Source of the DNA: Candidatus Eiseniibacteriota bacterium
Lineage (GTDB): Bacteria; Eisenbacteria; RBG-16-71-46; CAIMUX01
Length of the DNA: 64,000 bases
Assembly (NCBI GenBank): GCA_016712505.1
Contig: JADJQY010000001.1
Span: 744,001-808,000 of the forward strand
Direction: 5' to 3'
The position numbers were made by a program, and so were the translations under genes. Under the pieces are notes generated by a model, which ran no database searches, had not been told where the DNA came from, and saw nothing but the letters and a program-made list of their open reading frames with translations. This document shows, one piece after another, positions 17,482 through 26,060 of this stretch. Every line of letters starts with the position of its first letter. Positions within the stretch are counted from its first letter, which is position 1.

Positions 17482-18626
17482 CATCGGGAGCGGCCGGGGG
17501 ATCGGGGCCGGCCGGGGGATCGACGGTCGGCGCGCGCGGCGGTCTCCCGGAGCGTCGGGGGCTGAGAGTCGCCTCGATGGTCGTGCTGCTGACCGTGGCG
17601 CTCGCGGGCTCGGGAAGGGCGGCCGCCGCGAGCGCAACCGTGAACGGCGGTTCGGCCGACGGACCGGCCGCGTCCGAGGACGCGGGGGCTCGGGAGATCG
17701 CGCTCTTCCGGGATGCCGCGCTCTTTTTCGCGCCCGACTCGGTGGCGCAGTTCGGCCATCCCGGGTACGGGGCGCTCGACAACGGACGGGTCGCCGTCGC
17801 GCGGGTGGACGTGCCGCCGTCCGGGGCGCGGGATCGGATCGAGGCGCGCATCGCCTTTCGCCCGGTTCCGAAGGACGAGCGGTCGGTGCACGATCGGTGG
17901 GACCGCGCGGGGAATCTGCGGCTGACCGTTCCGGGGCACCCGGATCTGGAAGTCGCCCGGTTCATGACCGCCTACGGTGGTCGCACCGATTGGCGTTTCG
18001 ATGTCTCGCATCTCGCGCCGCTGCTGCGCGGGGAGTGTGAATTCAAGCTGTTCGTCGACACCTGGGTGCATCCGGCCTGGCGCGCGGATGTGAGCCTGAG
18101 GGTCTACGCGGACTCGACCTACGACGCGCCGACCTGGGCGATGCCGATCTTCTACGCCGAGGACTTCTCCGTGGAGAAGAACGCCGCGGGGAGCGAGGTC
18201 GACGTCATGGTGCCGCCGGGTCTCGCCCGGGTGGCGATGTCGTACCTCTCGACGGGGCATTGCACGGACGGTCGTGATGAGGACGAGTTCGTCTCCAAGG
18301 CGAACGTCATCTGGGTCGACGGCGTGTCGGTCGAGCGGTTCCATCCCTGGCGCGACGATTGTCACCAGTATCGCGCGATCAATCCGTACTGCTCGCGCTG
18401 GACCGACGGAAGTTGGTCGAGCGACTACCGGCGGAGCGGCTGGTGTCCGGGCAAGGAGGTCGTGCCGACGGAGATCGATCTCTCCGATCACCTGATCGCC
18501 GGGCCGCATCGGCTCCGCTTCGTGATCGAGAACATGCGCCCGAAGTTGGAGGATCACTACGGCTACTGGCGGGTATCGGCCTGCCTGGTCGGGTGGGAGA
18601 CGCCGCCTCTCCTCTGGCGGAACTGA
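17478..18626 (+). CDS. Exported PNGase F-like (peptide-N-glycosidase fold) protein
   Basis: 382 residues, coupled to the bacilliredoxin gene by a four-base overlap. A Gly-rich leader and hydrophobic segment (about 31-50) form a long signal peptide. The body shows the two-jelly-roll pattern of peptide-N-glycosidase F relatives: YLSTGHCTDGRDEDEF, then NVIWVDGVSVERFHPWRDDC, a Cys-containing loop (NPYCSRWTDGSW), RRSGWCPGKEV and a C-terminal HRLRFVIENM strand. PNGase F removes N-glycans from Asn in the periplasm or outside the cell. Whether the catalytic acids are kept cannot be settled by eye, so glycan hydrolysis is not certain. Conserved cysteines suggest disulfides, which may explain the redox-gene neighbour. 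Confidence 0.75.
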   Translation: MTSGAAGGSGPAGGSTVGARGGLPERRGLRVASMVVLLTVALAGSGRAAAASATVNGGSADGPAASEDAGAREIALFRDAALFFAPDSVAQFGHPGYGALDNGRVAVARVDVPPSGARDRIEARIAFRPVPKDERSVHDRWDRAGNLRLTVPGHPDLEVARFMTAYGGRTDWRFDVSHLAPLLRGECEFKLFVDTWVHPAWRADVSLRVYADSTYDAPTWAMPIFYAEDFSVEKNAAGSEVDVMVPPGLARVAMSYLSTGHCTDGRDEDEFVSKANVIWVDGVSVERFHPWRDDCHQYRAINPYCSRWTDGSWSSDYRRSGWCPGKEVVPTEIDLSDHLIAGPHRLRFVIENMRPKLEDHYGYWRVSACLVGWETPPLLWRN

Positions 18627-18634
18627 CCGCCGTT

Positions 18635-18658
18635 GTCGCGCGTCGAGCGACGCGCGAC
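18635..18658. terminator. Hairpin between convergent genes
   Basis: Perfect 11-bp arms GTCGCGCGTCG and CGACGCGCGAC around AG sit eight bases after the PNGase F-like stop and 20 bases before the radical SAM stop. There is no T-tract. Confidence 0.5.
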
Positions 18659-18677
18659 GACCCCACGCGCGACGATA

Positions 18678-19706
18678 TCAGACGCCGAAGTCGAACGAGA
18701 GCTGAGTGTCATCGACCGGGCGCCTGGGACCCCGCTCGGCGAACCCGAGCGCGCGCCGCAGCGCGTCGAAGCGGGCGTGGATCGCGTCACGAACGGTGGA
18801 CGGCGCGAGGTGCGAGTCGCGGTAGAGCGATCGGTAGCGCGCCACCCGATCGGCGAAGTGCCGCTCGAGAATCGGCATCAGGGAACGGCGCGGTGCGGCC
18901 TGCAAGTGCAGTGTATTGCCGCACGCGATCGTGGCCCCCATCTTCCGCGCCGCGCGGAGCAGCCGGAGCAGTTCCTCCGCGTGATCGGTGATTTCGGGGA
19001 GGATCGGCATCACGTAGATCGCGGTCGGAATACCCGCCTCGGCGAGGGTGCGGATCGTCTCGAGTCGACGCTGAGGCGTCGGAGCGCCACGCTCCAGGAT
19101 CCGGGCCAGGTCGCGGTTGAGCGTGGTGATGGTGATGTTGACCGTGACGGCGTTCCGTGACGCCAGGCGGCGCAGCAGATCGAGATCCCGCAGCACCAGA
19201 GGGCTCTTGGTGGTGATGGAGAGATCGAGATCGGGTTCCCGCTCGAGCACCTCGAGAACGGCGCGTGAGATCCCCCAGTGCTTTTCCGCCGGCTGGTAGG
19301 GGTCGGTCGCGGTGCCCATGGCGACCGGACGTCCCCGGAGGGTGTCGCCGCGGAGGGAACGACGCAGCGCCTCGGCCGCCTCGAGCTTCACGTAGATCCG
19401 CCGCGCGAACAGACTGGTGTCCTCGTGTCCGAGGAATTCGTGGGTGTAGCGGGCATAGCAGTACCCGCAGTCGAACTCGCACCCCCGGTACGGATTGATC
19501 GTCCAGAAGAAGGGAAGCGCCCGGTTCGCGTTTCGGTTGAGCAGAGTGCGAACCACGATCGGGCGAAACTCCGCCTCACCCTGGGCGCGGAGCGGCTCGG
19601 TGGAGTCGTCGATCAAGGGAACGCGGACGGCGCCCAGGGGGATCCGCGACGGGGTTGGGGCGTCGGGGAGGAGACTCGGCTCCGGGCTCGGGAGTGAGGA
19701 GTGCAT
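18678..19706 (-). CDS. SplB-related radical SAM protein (Rv2578c type)
   Basis: 342 residues from the ATG at 19706; a TTG at 19787 would give 369. The radical SAM cluster motif is CEFDCGYC (Cys 76, 80, 83) after the family's FFWTINPYRG. The partial TIM barrel continues with MGTATDPYQPAEK, LSITTKSPLVLRD, VNITITTLNRDLARILE and CGNTLHLQ. Spore photoproduct lyase repairs thymine dimers; proteins of this branch in non-sporulating bacteria have no proven substrate. The C-terminus ends QLSFDFGV, which resembles a sliding-clamp-binding peptide. A 7-bp inverted repeat spans the start codon. It converges with the PNGase F-like gene; the RarA gene lies upstream on the same strand. Confidence 0.85.
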   Translation of the reverse strand: MHSSLPSPEPSLLPDAPTPSRIPLGAVRVPLIDDSTEPLRAQGEAEFRPIVVRTLLNRNANRALPFFWTINPYRGCEFDCGYCYARYTHEFLGHEDTSLFARRIYVKLEAAEALRRSLRGDTLRGRPVAMGTATDPYQPAEKHWGISRAVLEVLEREPDLDLSITTKSPLVLRDLDLLRRLASRNAVTVNITITTLNRDLARILERGAPTPQRRLETIRTLAEAGIPTAIYVMPILPEITDHAEELLRLLRAARKMGATIACGNTLHLQAAPRRSLMPILERHFADRVARYRSLYRDSHLAPSTVRDAIHARFDALRRALGFAERGPRRPVDDTQLSFDFGV

Positions 19707-19724
19707 ACCGAACGATTGTATGCA
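19702..19724. promoter_or_regulatory. Inverted repeat over the radical SAM gene start, possible operator
   Basis: Arms TGCATAC (19702-19708) and GTATGCA (19718-19724) flank the nine-base spacer CGAACGATT. The repeat covers the start codon, where a bound repressor would block expression. The spacer carries CGAAC, the left half of a Gram-positive-type LexA box, without a matching right half. SOS control is therefore a guess. Confidence 0.35.
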
Positions 19725-19926
19725 TTCCTGCTCCGGGGTCAAGCCTCGTTTTGAAGGGCACGAGCCCGGCGGCTCCCGGTCATGCAAGGGCCGAACCTGG
19801 AACTCAAGCGAAACCGGAGTGCGCCGGCGGGTTCCAGGTTTGTGTCGTAACTAATTTTGGGACAATCGGTTATGTAGAAAATCAACTCCGTCCGGACAGA
19901 GTTGGGGGAGGCTGGCCCCCGGACGG

Positions 19927-21345
19927 TCACTCCGTGGAGGGATCGGCGGGGATCTCGGGTGGAACGATGCGCGTCCCCTGCAACTCCTGCGCGCGGCGGA
20001 TCCGCTCCAGGTGGGAGGCCCAGAGTTTCGGTTCTCGACCCTGGTCGGTGGGGCGATAGAACCGCTCGAGATCGAAGCCATCGGGCAGGTAGGCCTCGTC
20101 GACCCACCGGCCTGGGAAATCGTGGGGGTAGCGGTAGGCGCGGCCGTAGCCGAGGTCGTTCATCAAGCGGGTGGGGGCGTTTCGCAGATGGAGCGGAACC
20201 GGGCGGGACCCGGCTCGCTGGGCTGCCTCGGCCGCGCGGGCGTAGGCGAGTTCGATCGCGTTGCTCTTTGGGGCGAGGGCGAGATAGACCGTCGCCTGCG
20301 CGAGCGCCAGGCTCCCCTCGGGGATGCCGAGGAAGTGCACCGCGTCCTTCGCGGCGTTGGCGATCACCAGCGCCCCGGGGTCGGCGAGCCCGACATCCTC
20401 GGAGGCCATGCGGACGATCCGCCGGGCGACGTAGAGTGGATCCTCACCGGCTTCGATCAGGCGGGCCAACCAGTAGAGCGCGGCATCGGGATCGCTGCCT
20501 CGGACGCTCTTGTGCAATGCCGAGATCAGATTGTAGTGCTCCTCCCCGGCGCGATCGGCCCGGAGGAATAGCTTCCCCTTCAGGCGGCGCATCGCCTCGA
20601 TGTCGACCACGCGCCGTCCGTCCGCCTCGGGGGGGCAGACCTGGGCCAACGATTCGAGCGTGTTGAGGAGCTGCCGGGCGTCCCCGTCCGAGATGCCGAG
20701 CAGGAGCGTCATGGCGTCGGGATCGATGGCCAGTTGGTGTCTGCCGAGGCCGCGTTCCGGATCGGAGATGGCGCGTTCGGCGAGAAGGCGGAGTGCCTCG
20801 GGTTCGAGTCCGCGGAGCACGAACACCTGGGCGCGCGAGAGCAGGGCGGGATTGACCTCGAACGAGGGGTTCTCGGTGGTGGCCCCGACGAGCACGATGG
20901 TGCCGTCCTCCACATGGGGCAACAATGCGTCCTGTTGCGATTTGTTGAAGCGGTGGACTTCGTCCAGAAAGAGCAGGGTGCCGCGGCCGGTGGTGCGCCG
21001 GATCGACCGCGCGCGCTCCGCGAGTTCGCGGATATCCTTCACCCCCGCGAGCACGGCGGAGAGGGCGACGAACTCGAGCTGGGTCGCCTCGCCGAGCACG
21101 CGCGCGAGGGTGGTCTTGCCGGTGCCGGGGGGGCCCCACAGGATCATCGAGGGGAGTGCGCCGGCTTCGAGCGCACGCCGGAGCGGTGCCCCGGTTCCGG
21201 TCAGGTGCGGCTGACCGACCACCTCGTCGAGCGTGCGCGGTCGCATCCGCTCGGCCAGCGGACGGGGGGCAGACACCTCGGCCGAAGGGCGGGGGTCGAA
21301 CGGAAGCTCCCCCTCGGCCGGTTTGAAACGATCCCCTTTGCTCAC
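19927..21345 (-). CDS. rarA: Replication-associated recombination protein RarA (MgsA)
   Basis: 472 residues from a GTG at 21345 preceded by AGGAGGAG; longer open sequence upstream lacks these signals. AAA+ clamp-loader-like ATPase: Walker A GPPGTGKTT, Walker B LLFLDEVHRFN, sensor-1 GATTENPSFEVN and arginine-finger region ALLSRAQVF, followed by the RarA C-terminal domain (KSVRGSDPDAALYWLARLI, LGYGRAYRYPHDFPG). RarA acts at stalled forks with SSB and polymerase. The length is slightly above the family norm because of a 30-residue N-terminal extension. It may form a repair-related pair with the radical SAM gene 220 bp downstream. Confidence 0.96.
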   Translation of the reverse strand: MSKGDRFKPAEGELPFDPRPSAEVSAPRPLAERMRPRTLDEVVGQPHLTGTGAPLRRALEAGALPSMILWGPPGTGKTTLARVLGEATQLEFVALSAVLAGVKDIRELAERARSIRRTTGRGTLLFLDEVHRFNKSQQDALLPHVEDGTIVLVGATTENPSFEVNPALLSRAQVFVLRGLEPEALRLLAERAISDPERGLGRHQLAIDPDAMTLLLGISDGDARQLLNTLESLAQVCPPEADGRRVVDIEAMRRLKGKLFLRADRAGEEHYNLISALHKSVRGSDPDAALYWLARLIEAGEDPLYVARRIVRMASEDVGLADPGALVIANAAKDAVHFLGIPEGSLALAQATVYLALAPKSNAIELAYARAAEAAQRAGSRPVPLHLRNAPTRLMNDLGYGRAYRYPHDFPGRWVDEAYLPDGFDLERFYRPTDQGREPKLWASHLERIRRAQELQGTRIVPPEIPADPSTE

Positions 21346-21556
21346 CGCGTTCTGCTCCTCCTGGGCGCCCTGTGCGTGCGGCCGCCCGCACGCCTCGAGG
21401 CGCACCCGCGCACCTGCGAACCTGCGCCCAGGGAGAGTAGCCGGACCAGCCCGGGAGAGCAGCAGAAGAGTCGCGACTGCTCCCCGCTTCGCGTCGCGGA
21501 ATGCAGTATCCTCCGCTCCCATCCGGGTGGATGGGCAGTGCAAAGAGGAGGACGAA

Positions 21557-21949
21557 GTGCAGACGATCGCGGAAGTGGTGGCGGCATTCCCCAATCTCAA
21601 ATGGCGAGTCGATGCGGACGCGGAGGGGCGGGGCACGGCGTACGCGGTTCTGGGCGGGAACCGGGCGTCGGGCGAGATCTACGTCTTTGCCGTGATCGCG
21701 GATGCGACCGCGCCGCGGCATCTCCATCGTGGGGGGGCGGACTACGGCGAGAAGATCGGGACCTTCGTCGGCGCGCTGCATGACTTCGACGACGCGGGGA
21801 ACCCGGTCGTGATCGGGCCGAGTGACGTGCTCTACCACGGACCGGACACGGTGCATGCACCCCGGGCGACATTCTGGTTCGGCTACTACCACCAGCCGCG
21901 CGGTTCCGAGTTGATCCTGGATCCGGTGGCGCGGGAGCCGCAGGCCTGA
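21557..21949 (+). CDS. Small cupin-like protein
   Basis: 130 residues from a GTG seven bases after AGAGGAGG. The sequence reads as one small beta-barrel: ASGEIYVFAVIADATAPRHLHRGGADYGEKIGTFVGALHDFDDAG and then SDVLYHGPDTVHAPRATFWFGYYHQP. The HLH pair, the acidic position and the later TVH would be the usual cupin metal ligands. It is probably a metal-dependent sensor or enzyme of the ChrR-like or DUF cupin group. Its stop overlaps the proposed CTG start of the AEC carrier. Confidence 0.65.
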   Translation: MQTIAEVVAAFPNLKWRVDADAEGRGTAYAVLGGNRASGEIYVFAVIADATAPRHLHRGGADYGEKIGTFVGALHDFDDAGNPVVIGPSDVLYHGPDTVHAPRATFWFGYYHQPRGSELILDPVAREPQA

Positions 21950-22830
21950 GCGACACGACCCGGATCGTCCTCCTTTCCGTCGCGGAAGTCTTCGGACTGA
22001 TCGCGTTTGCCTACTGGTACAGCCGGAAGGCGCGGCGCGATCTCTCGGCGCTGCTCGAGCTGGTGACCAACGTCTTCCTCCCTTGCCTCATCTTCACCGC
22101 GATCATCGAAGCGAGGATCGCCGGGAGTGAGGTGCTCGACCTGGTGTTCGGCACCCTGATCCAGATCGGCTGCGGGTTCGGGCTTGGCTACCTCGGGCTG
22201 CGGCTCATGGGGCTACAGGCGAAGCGGGAACTGCTGCTGCCGATCGCGTTCGTCAATTCATCTAACCTTCCCTTTCCCCTGGTGCTGGCCAACTTCGGCC
22301 CGGACGGACTCGCGCGCGCGGTGCTCTGCTACCTGACCACCAGCGTGCTGCTCTTTTCCGTGGGGAACATGGTGCTGAACGGTGCGGCGCGATGGGGAGA
22401 GACGATCAAGGAGCCGACGATCTGGGCCGCGGCGCTTGCGGCCGTGCTGCGGGCCCTGGAGATCGAGCCGCCGGATGCCGTTCTCCGCCCGGTGCGTTTG
22501 GCCTCGACCGCCGCGGTGCCTTGCATGCTTTTCGTCTTTGGCGACACCTTGGCGCGTACCCAGCTCCTGGCGACCCGGGAGGCGATCACGACGACCGCCC
22601 TGCGCTACCTGACCGGAGCGGCCGCCCTCGGAATCAGCCTGACATTTCTCCGTCCGGATGGCATGGTACGCAGCATTCTCATTCTCTACGCGCTGCTCCC
22701 CTCGGCGGTGGCGAGTGTGATCCTGGCGCGGCGGGCGAACCGGGATGGCGCGGCTCTGGCGGCCGCGATCCTGCTGGCGACCCTGGTCAGCATCGGACTC
22801 CTGCCGTACCTGCTGGCCCGTTTGCATTGA
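21946..22830 (+). CDS. AEC-family (auxin efflux carrier-like) transporter
   Basis: 294 residues and about ten hydrophobic helices. The family signature TNVFLPCLIFTAIIEA is near the N-terminus and ALLPSAVASVILARRANRDG lies in the C-terminal half, as in bacterial malate/auxin carriers. An in-frame GTG at 22063 would delete the first helix. Reading upstream restores RIVLLSVAEVFGLIAFAYWYSRKAR, a proper first helix, and the only plausible start is CTG at 21946, overlapping the cupin stop (CTGA) with GGGAG upstream. I place the start there with moderate confidence. Substrate unknown; probably an organic anion. Confidence 0.8.
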   Translation: MSDTTRIVLLSVAEVFGLIAFAYWYSRKARRDLSALLELVTNVFLPCLIFTAIIEARIAGSEVLDLVFGTLIQIGCGFGLGYLGLRLMGLQAKRELLLPIAFVNSSNLPFPLVLANFGPDGLARAVLCYLTTSVLLFSVGNMVLNGAARWGETIKEPTIWAAALAAVLRALEIEPPDAVLRPVRLASTAAVPCMLFVFGDTLARTQLLATREAITTTALRYLTGAAALGISLTFLRPDGMVRSILILYALLPSAVASVILARRANRDGAALAAAILLATLVSIGLLPYLLARLH

Positions 22831-23024
22831 CCGCGTCGTCGCTGGCGCCGGCGACGGCGCCTGCGACAGCGCGGGCCAGCGCGGCGCGGCCCGGCGCAGC
22901 CCGGCGCAGCGAAGATCGTTTTGCGGTCCGCGCCTGGCGTGGCCGATTGGACTGCAGGTCAACTTGCCGTGAACCCAACCCCGCGCGCGTACGTATGTGC
23001 GCCGGACCGCCGAGAGGGGAGACG

Positions 23025-23612
23025 ATGGACTATCCGCTGAATCGTGAATGGGCGCTGGCAATTCTGAGCGGGGTGGCACTGGCCGCCGCGTGTGGAATTC
23101 GTGCGTTCCTACCGCTGCTCGCCCTGAGCATCGCGGCGAAGCTGCACTGGCTCGCGCTCAAGCCGGAGCTGGCCTGGATCGGCCAGGATCCGGCCCTCTG
23201 GAGCTTCGCCATCGCCACCGTGATCGAGGTGATGGGCGACAAACTGCCGACGGTCGATCACGCGCTCGACGCCGTCGGAACGGTGCTCCGTCCGGCGGCC
23301 GCGGCGCTCGCGGCCTACGCGCTCTTCGTCGATCTGCCGACCCCGTGGTCACAGATCTTCGCCATCGTGCTGGGCGGCGCCGCGCTGGGCCTCCATCTGG
23401 GGAAGGCCGGGCTCCGAATCGGATCGACCGGTACGACCGGCGGGCTGGGGAACCCGATCCTCTCGATCCTCGAGGATCTCTTCTCCGTCGGGATGATCAT
23501 CGTGGGGTTCTTCCTGCCGGTCCTGCTCATCGTGGCGATCGTGATCTTCTTCGTGATCCGGGCGCGACGCTCCGGATCTCGCGCCGAGCTCCCTTCGGAC
23601 CCATCGCGATAG
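23025..23612 (+). CDS. DUF4126 family membrane protein
   Basis: 195 residues with GAGAGGGGAG before the ATG. Four or five hydrophobic segments are visible, with the family phrases GVALAAACGIRAFLPLLAL, VIEVMGDKLPTVDHALDAVGTVLRPAA and KAGLRIGSTGTTGGLGNPILSILED. This Gly-rich C-terminal signature is typical of DUF4126. Its function is unknown. It stands 194 bp after the AEC gene and converges with the ABC permease gene. Confidence 0.88.
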   Translation: MDYPLNREWALAILSGVALAAACGIRAFLPLLALSIAAKLHWLALKPELAWIGQDPALWSFAIATVIEVMGDKLPTVDHALDAVGTVLRPAAAALAAYALFVDLPTPWSQIFAIVLGGAALGLHLGKAGLRIGSTGTTGGLGNPILSILEDLFSVGMIIVGFFLPVLLIVAIVIFFVIRARRSGSRAELPSDPSR

Positions 23613-23703
23613 GGCCGAACGGTTGCGATCGGCTCGCACGGTGCAACCGGGCTGGACTGCTCGAAGTCGACGCGGGGATCGGTCGTCACCCGATCCGAAA
23701 CAC

Positions 23704-25217
23704 TCAGCGCTCGCGTCCCAACCGGGCTCGCATCGCCGAACCGCTGGAATCGAAGCGGAGCGCGTTCGCACCGGAGCGCAGCCAGAGGAGCAACGCGGCG
23801 AGCGCCGCCCAACCAAGCTGACCGGCGAGCAGCGCGATCGGCCCGCCCGGCGCGCAGAGGAGCACCACGCCGACGCCGAACGCACAGAGGATCAGGGAGG
23901 CGAAGACGGCGATCGGGCCGCCGATCTGGGTCAGATTGTCCCAGTGGAAGAACTCGCGCGGGCTGGGAAAGCGCAGCGCGAGCTCGTTGCCGGCCAGGCA
24001 GAGCCAGAGATGCAGCCCGAGTGCGCCGGCCAGCAGCGCCCCTGCCTCGATCGGGTGGCCGCGGAGTGCGACCGCCGCCGCGAGCAGGAAGGCTTGAACG
24101 AGAAGGACCAGCCCGGCCGCACTGTTCTTCGCCCGGATGACATCGGCGCCCGAGATCGGCAGCAGGCGGTAGCGGTCCACCCCGCGCTGATCGAGCCCGA
24201 AGCTGTTGGTCCAGATCGCCAGCTCGGAGACCGCGAAGACCGGGAGCGCAAGGAGCGGAATCCAGAGATAGACCTGGTCGGTGCGGGAGAACAGCAGCGT
24301 GGCGCCGATCGCGAGACCGAAGGTGATCTGGGTATCGAGGTTCCGCGTGAGGTACGCGAGTTCGCGCGCGAGCAGCGCGCCGTGGGGAGCGCCGATCCAG
24401 CGGGTCAGCCGCTCGCCGAAGCGGAAGCGGAGGCGATCGCGTCCGACGCTGTCCGCTTCGAGCAGCGCGGTGCGGAGGCGCCAGGTTCCGATTCGAACGC
24501 AGAAGAAGGCGAGAAACGCGAGCAGGGCGAGCGCAGTCAGCGCCCGCTTGCCGGTCCAGGCCGCGACCGTCCAGCCGGCCGGAGTGTAGCCGAGGACGGA
24601 GAGCAGACGATCACCGACCTCGGTCTCCTGGCGGAACCCGCGGATCAGGAACGTCAGGAGCAAGAGCGGGGCGATGGCCGAGGCGAGGGCCGAGATCTCG
24701 AGTTGCCGCCGCGATGACGAACCTGCCGCGATGAAGATGCCGATCAACCAGGCGATCAGCACCGCGTCGAGGACGAACAGCAGCGTGCCGGCCACCCCCG
24801 ACGGGCCGAAGGGGAAGGAGACCGGTAGTAGAGAGAAGACCGTAGCAACGAACATCACCCAGTAGACCGGGTGGACGAAGGCGCTGGCGGCCGCGATGCC
24901 GGAAAGGGTCGACGTTTCGATCGGCAGGTGACGCAGCTTGGCCGGCGGGAACACGCCGCGCCGAAGGGAGCTGATCGAGGTCACGAACGGCACCACCATC
25001 CAGAGGAGCAGGATCTCCCCCATGGCCAGCGTGGCCAAGCGGGTACCTCCGTCGAGATCGTCGGTGAGTTTGCGCGCCCCGGCGCTCAGCACCACCCAGA
25101 TCCGGATCGCCGCGAACTGCCCGAAGAAGAGGGCGACGACGAGGTTCGCCCCCTGCCACGATCGCGCGCTCCGGATATCGCGCCGGAAGGCGCGCCAGAG
25201 GTACGGAAGGAAGATCC

Positions 25218-25230
<13 letters not shown>
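23704..25230 (-). CDS. ABC-2 type transporter permease, large
   Basis: About 508 residues and some twelve hydrophobic segments, fitting a double-length ABC-2 permease. The start is unclear: the frame opens with PYLWRAFRRDIRSARSWQG, and the nearest candidate is TTG at 25230, overlapping the ATPase gene by 13 bases. Both halves show the ABC-2 pattern of amphipathic entry helices and Gly- and Leu-rich spans. It would pair with the ATPase directly upstream. Transcription begins with the Cys-rich lipoprotein gene, so the cargo may be tied to that protein. Confidence 0.82.

Positions 25231-26056
<826 letters not shown>

Positions 26057-26060
<4 letters not shown>

Noticed and set aside
21346..21636. 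A 97-residue N-terminal extension of RarA
   Set aside because: The GTG at 21345 has a strong ribosome site and fits the family length. The extension is unconserved and overlaps the cupin gene start.
23620..23649. CGGTTGC/GCAACCG inverted repeat between the DUF4126 and permease genes
   Set aside because: Only 7 bp with a 16-base loop; too weak to call a terminator, unlike the four long stems at other convergent ends.
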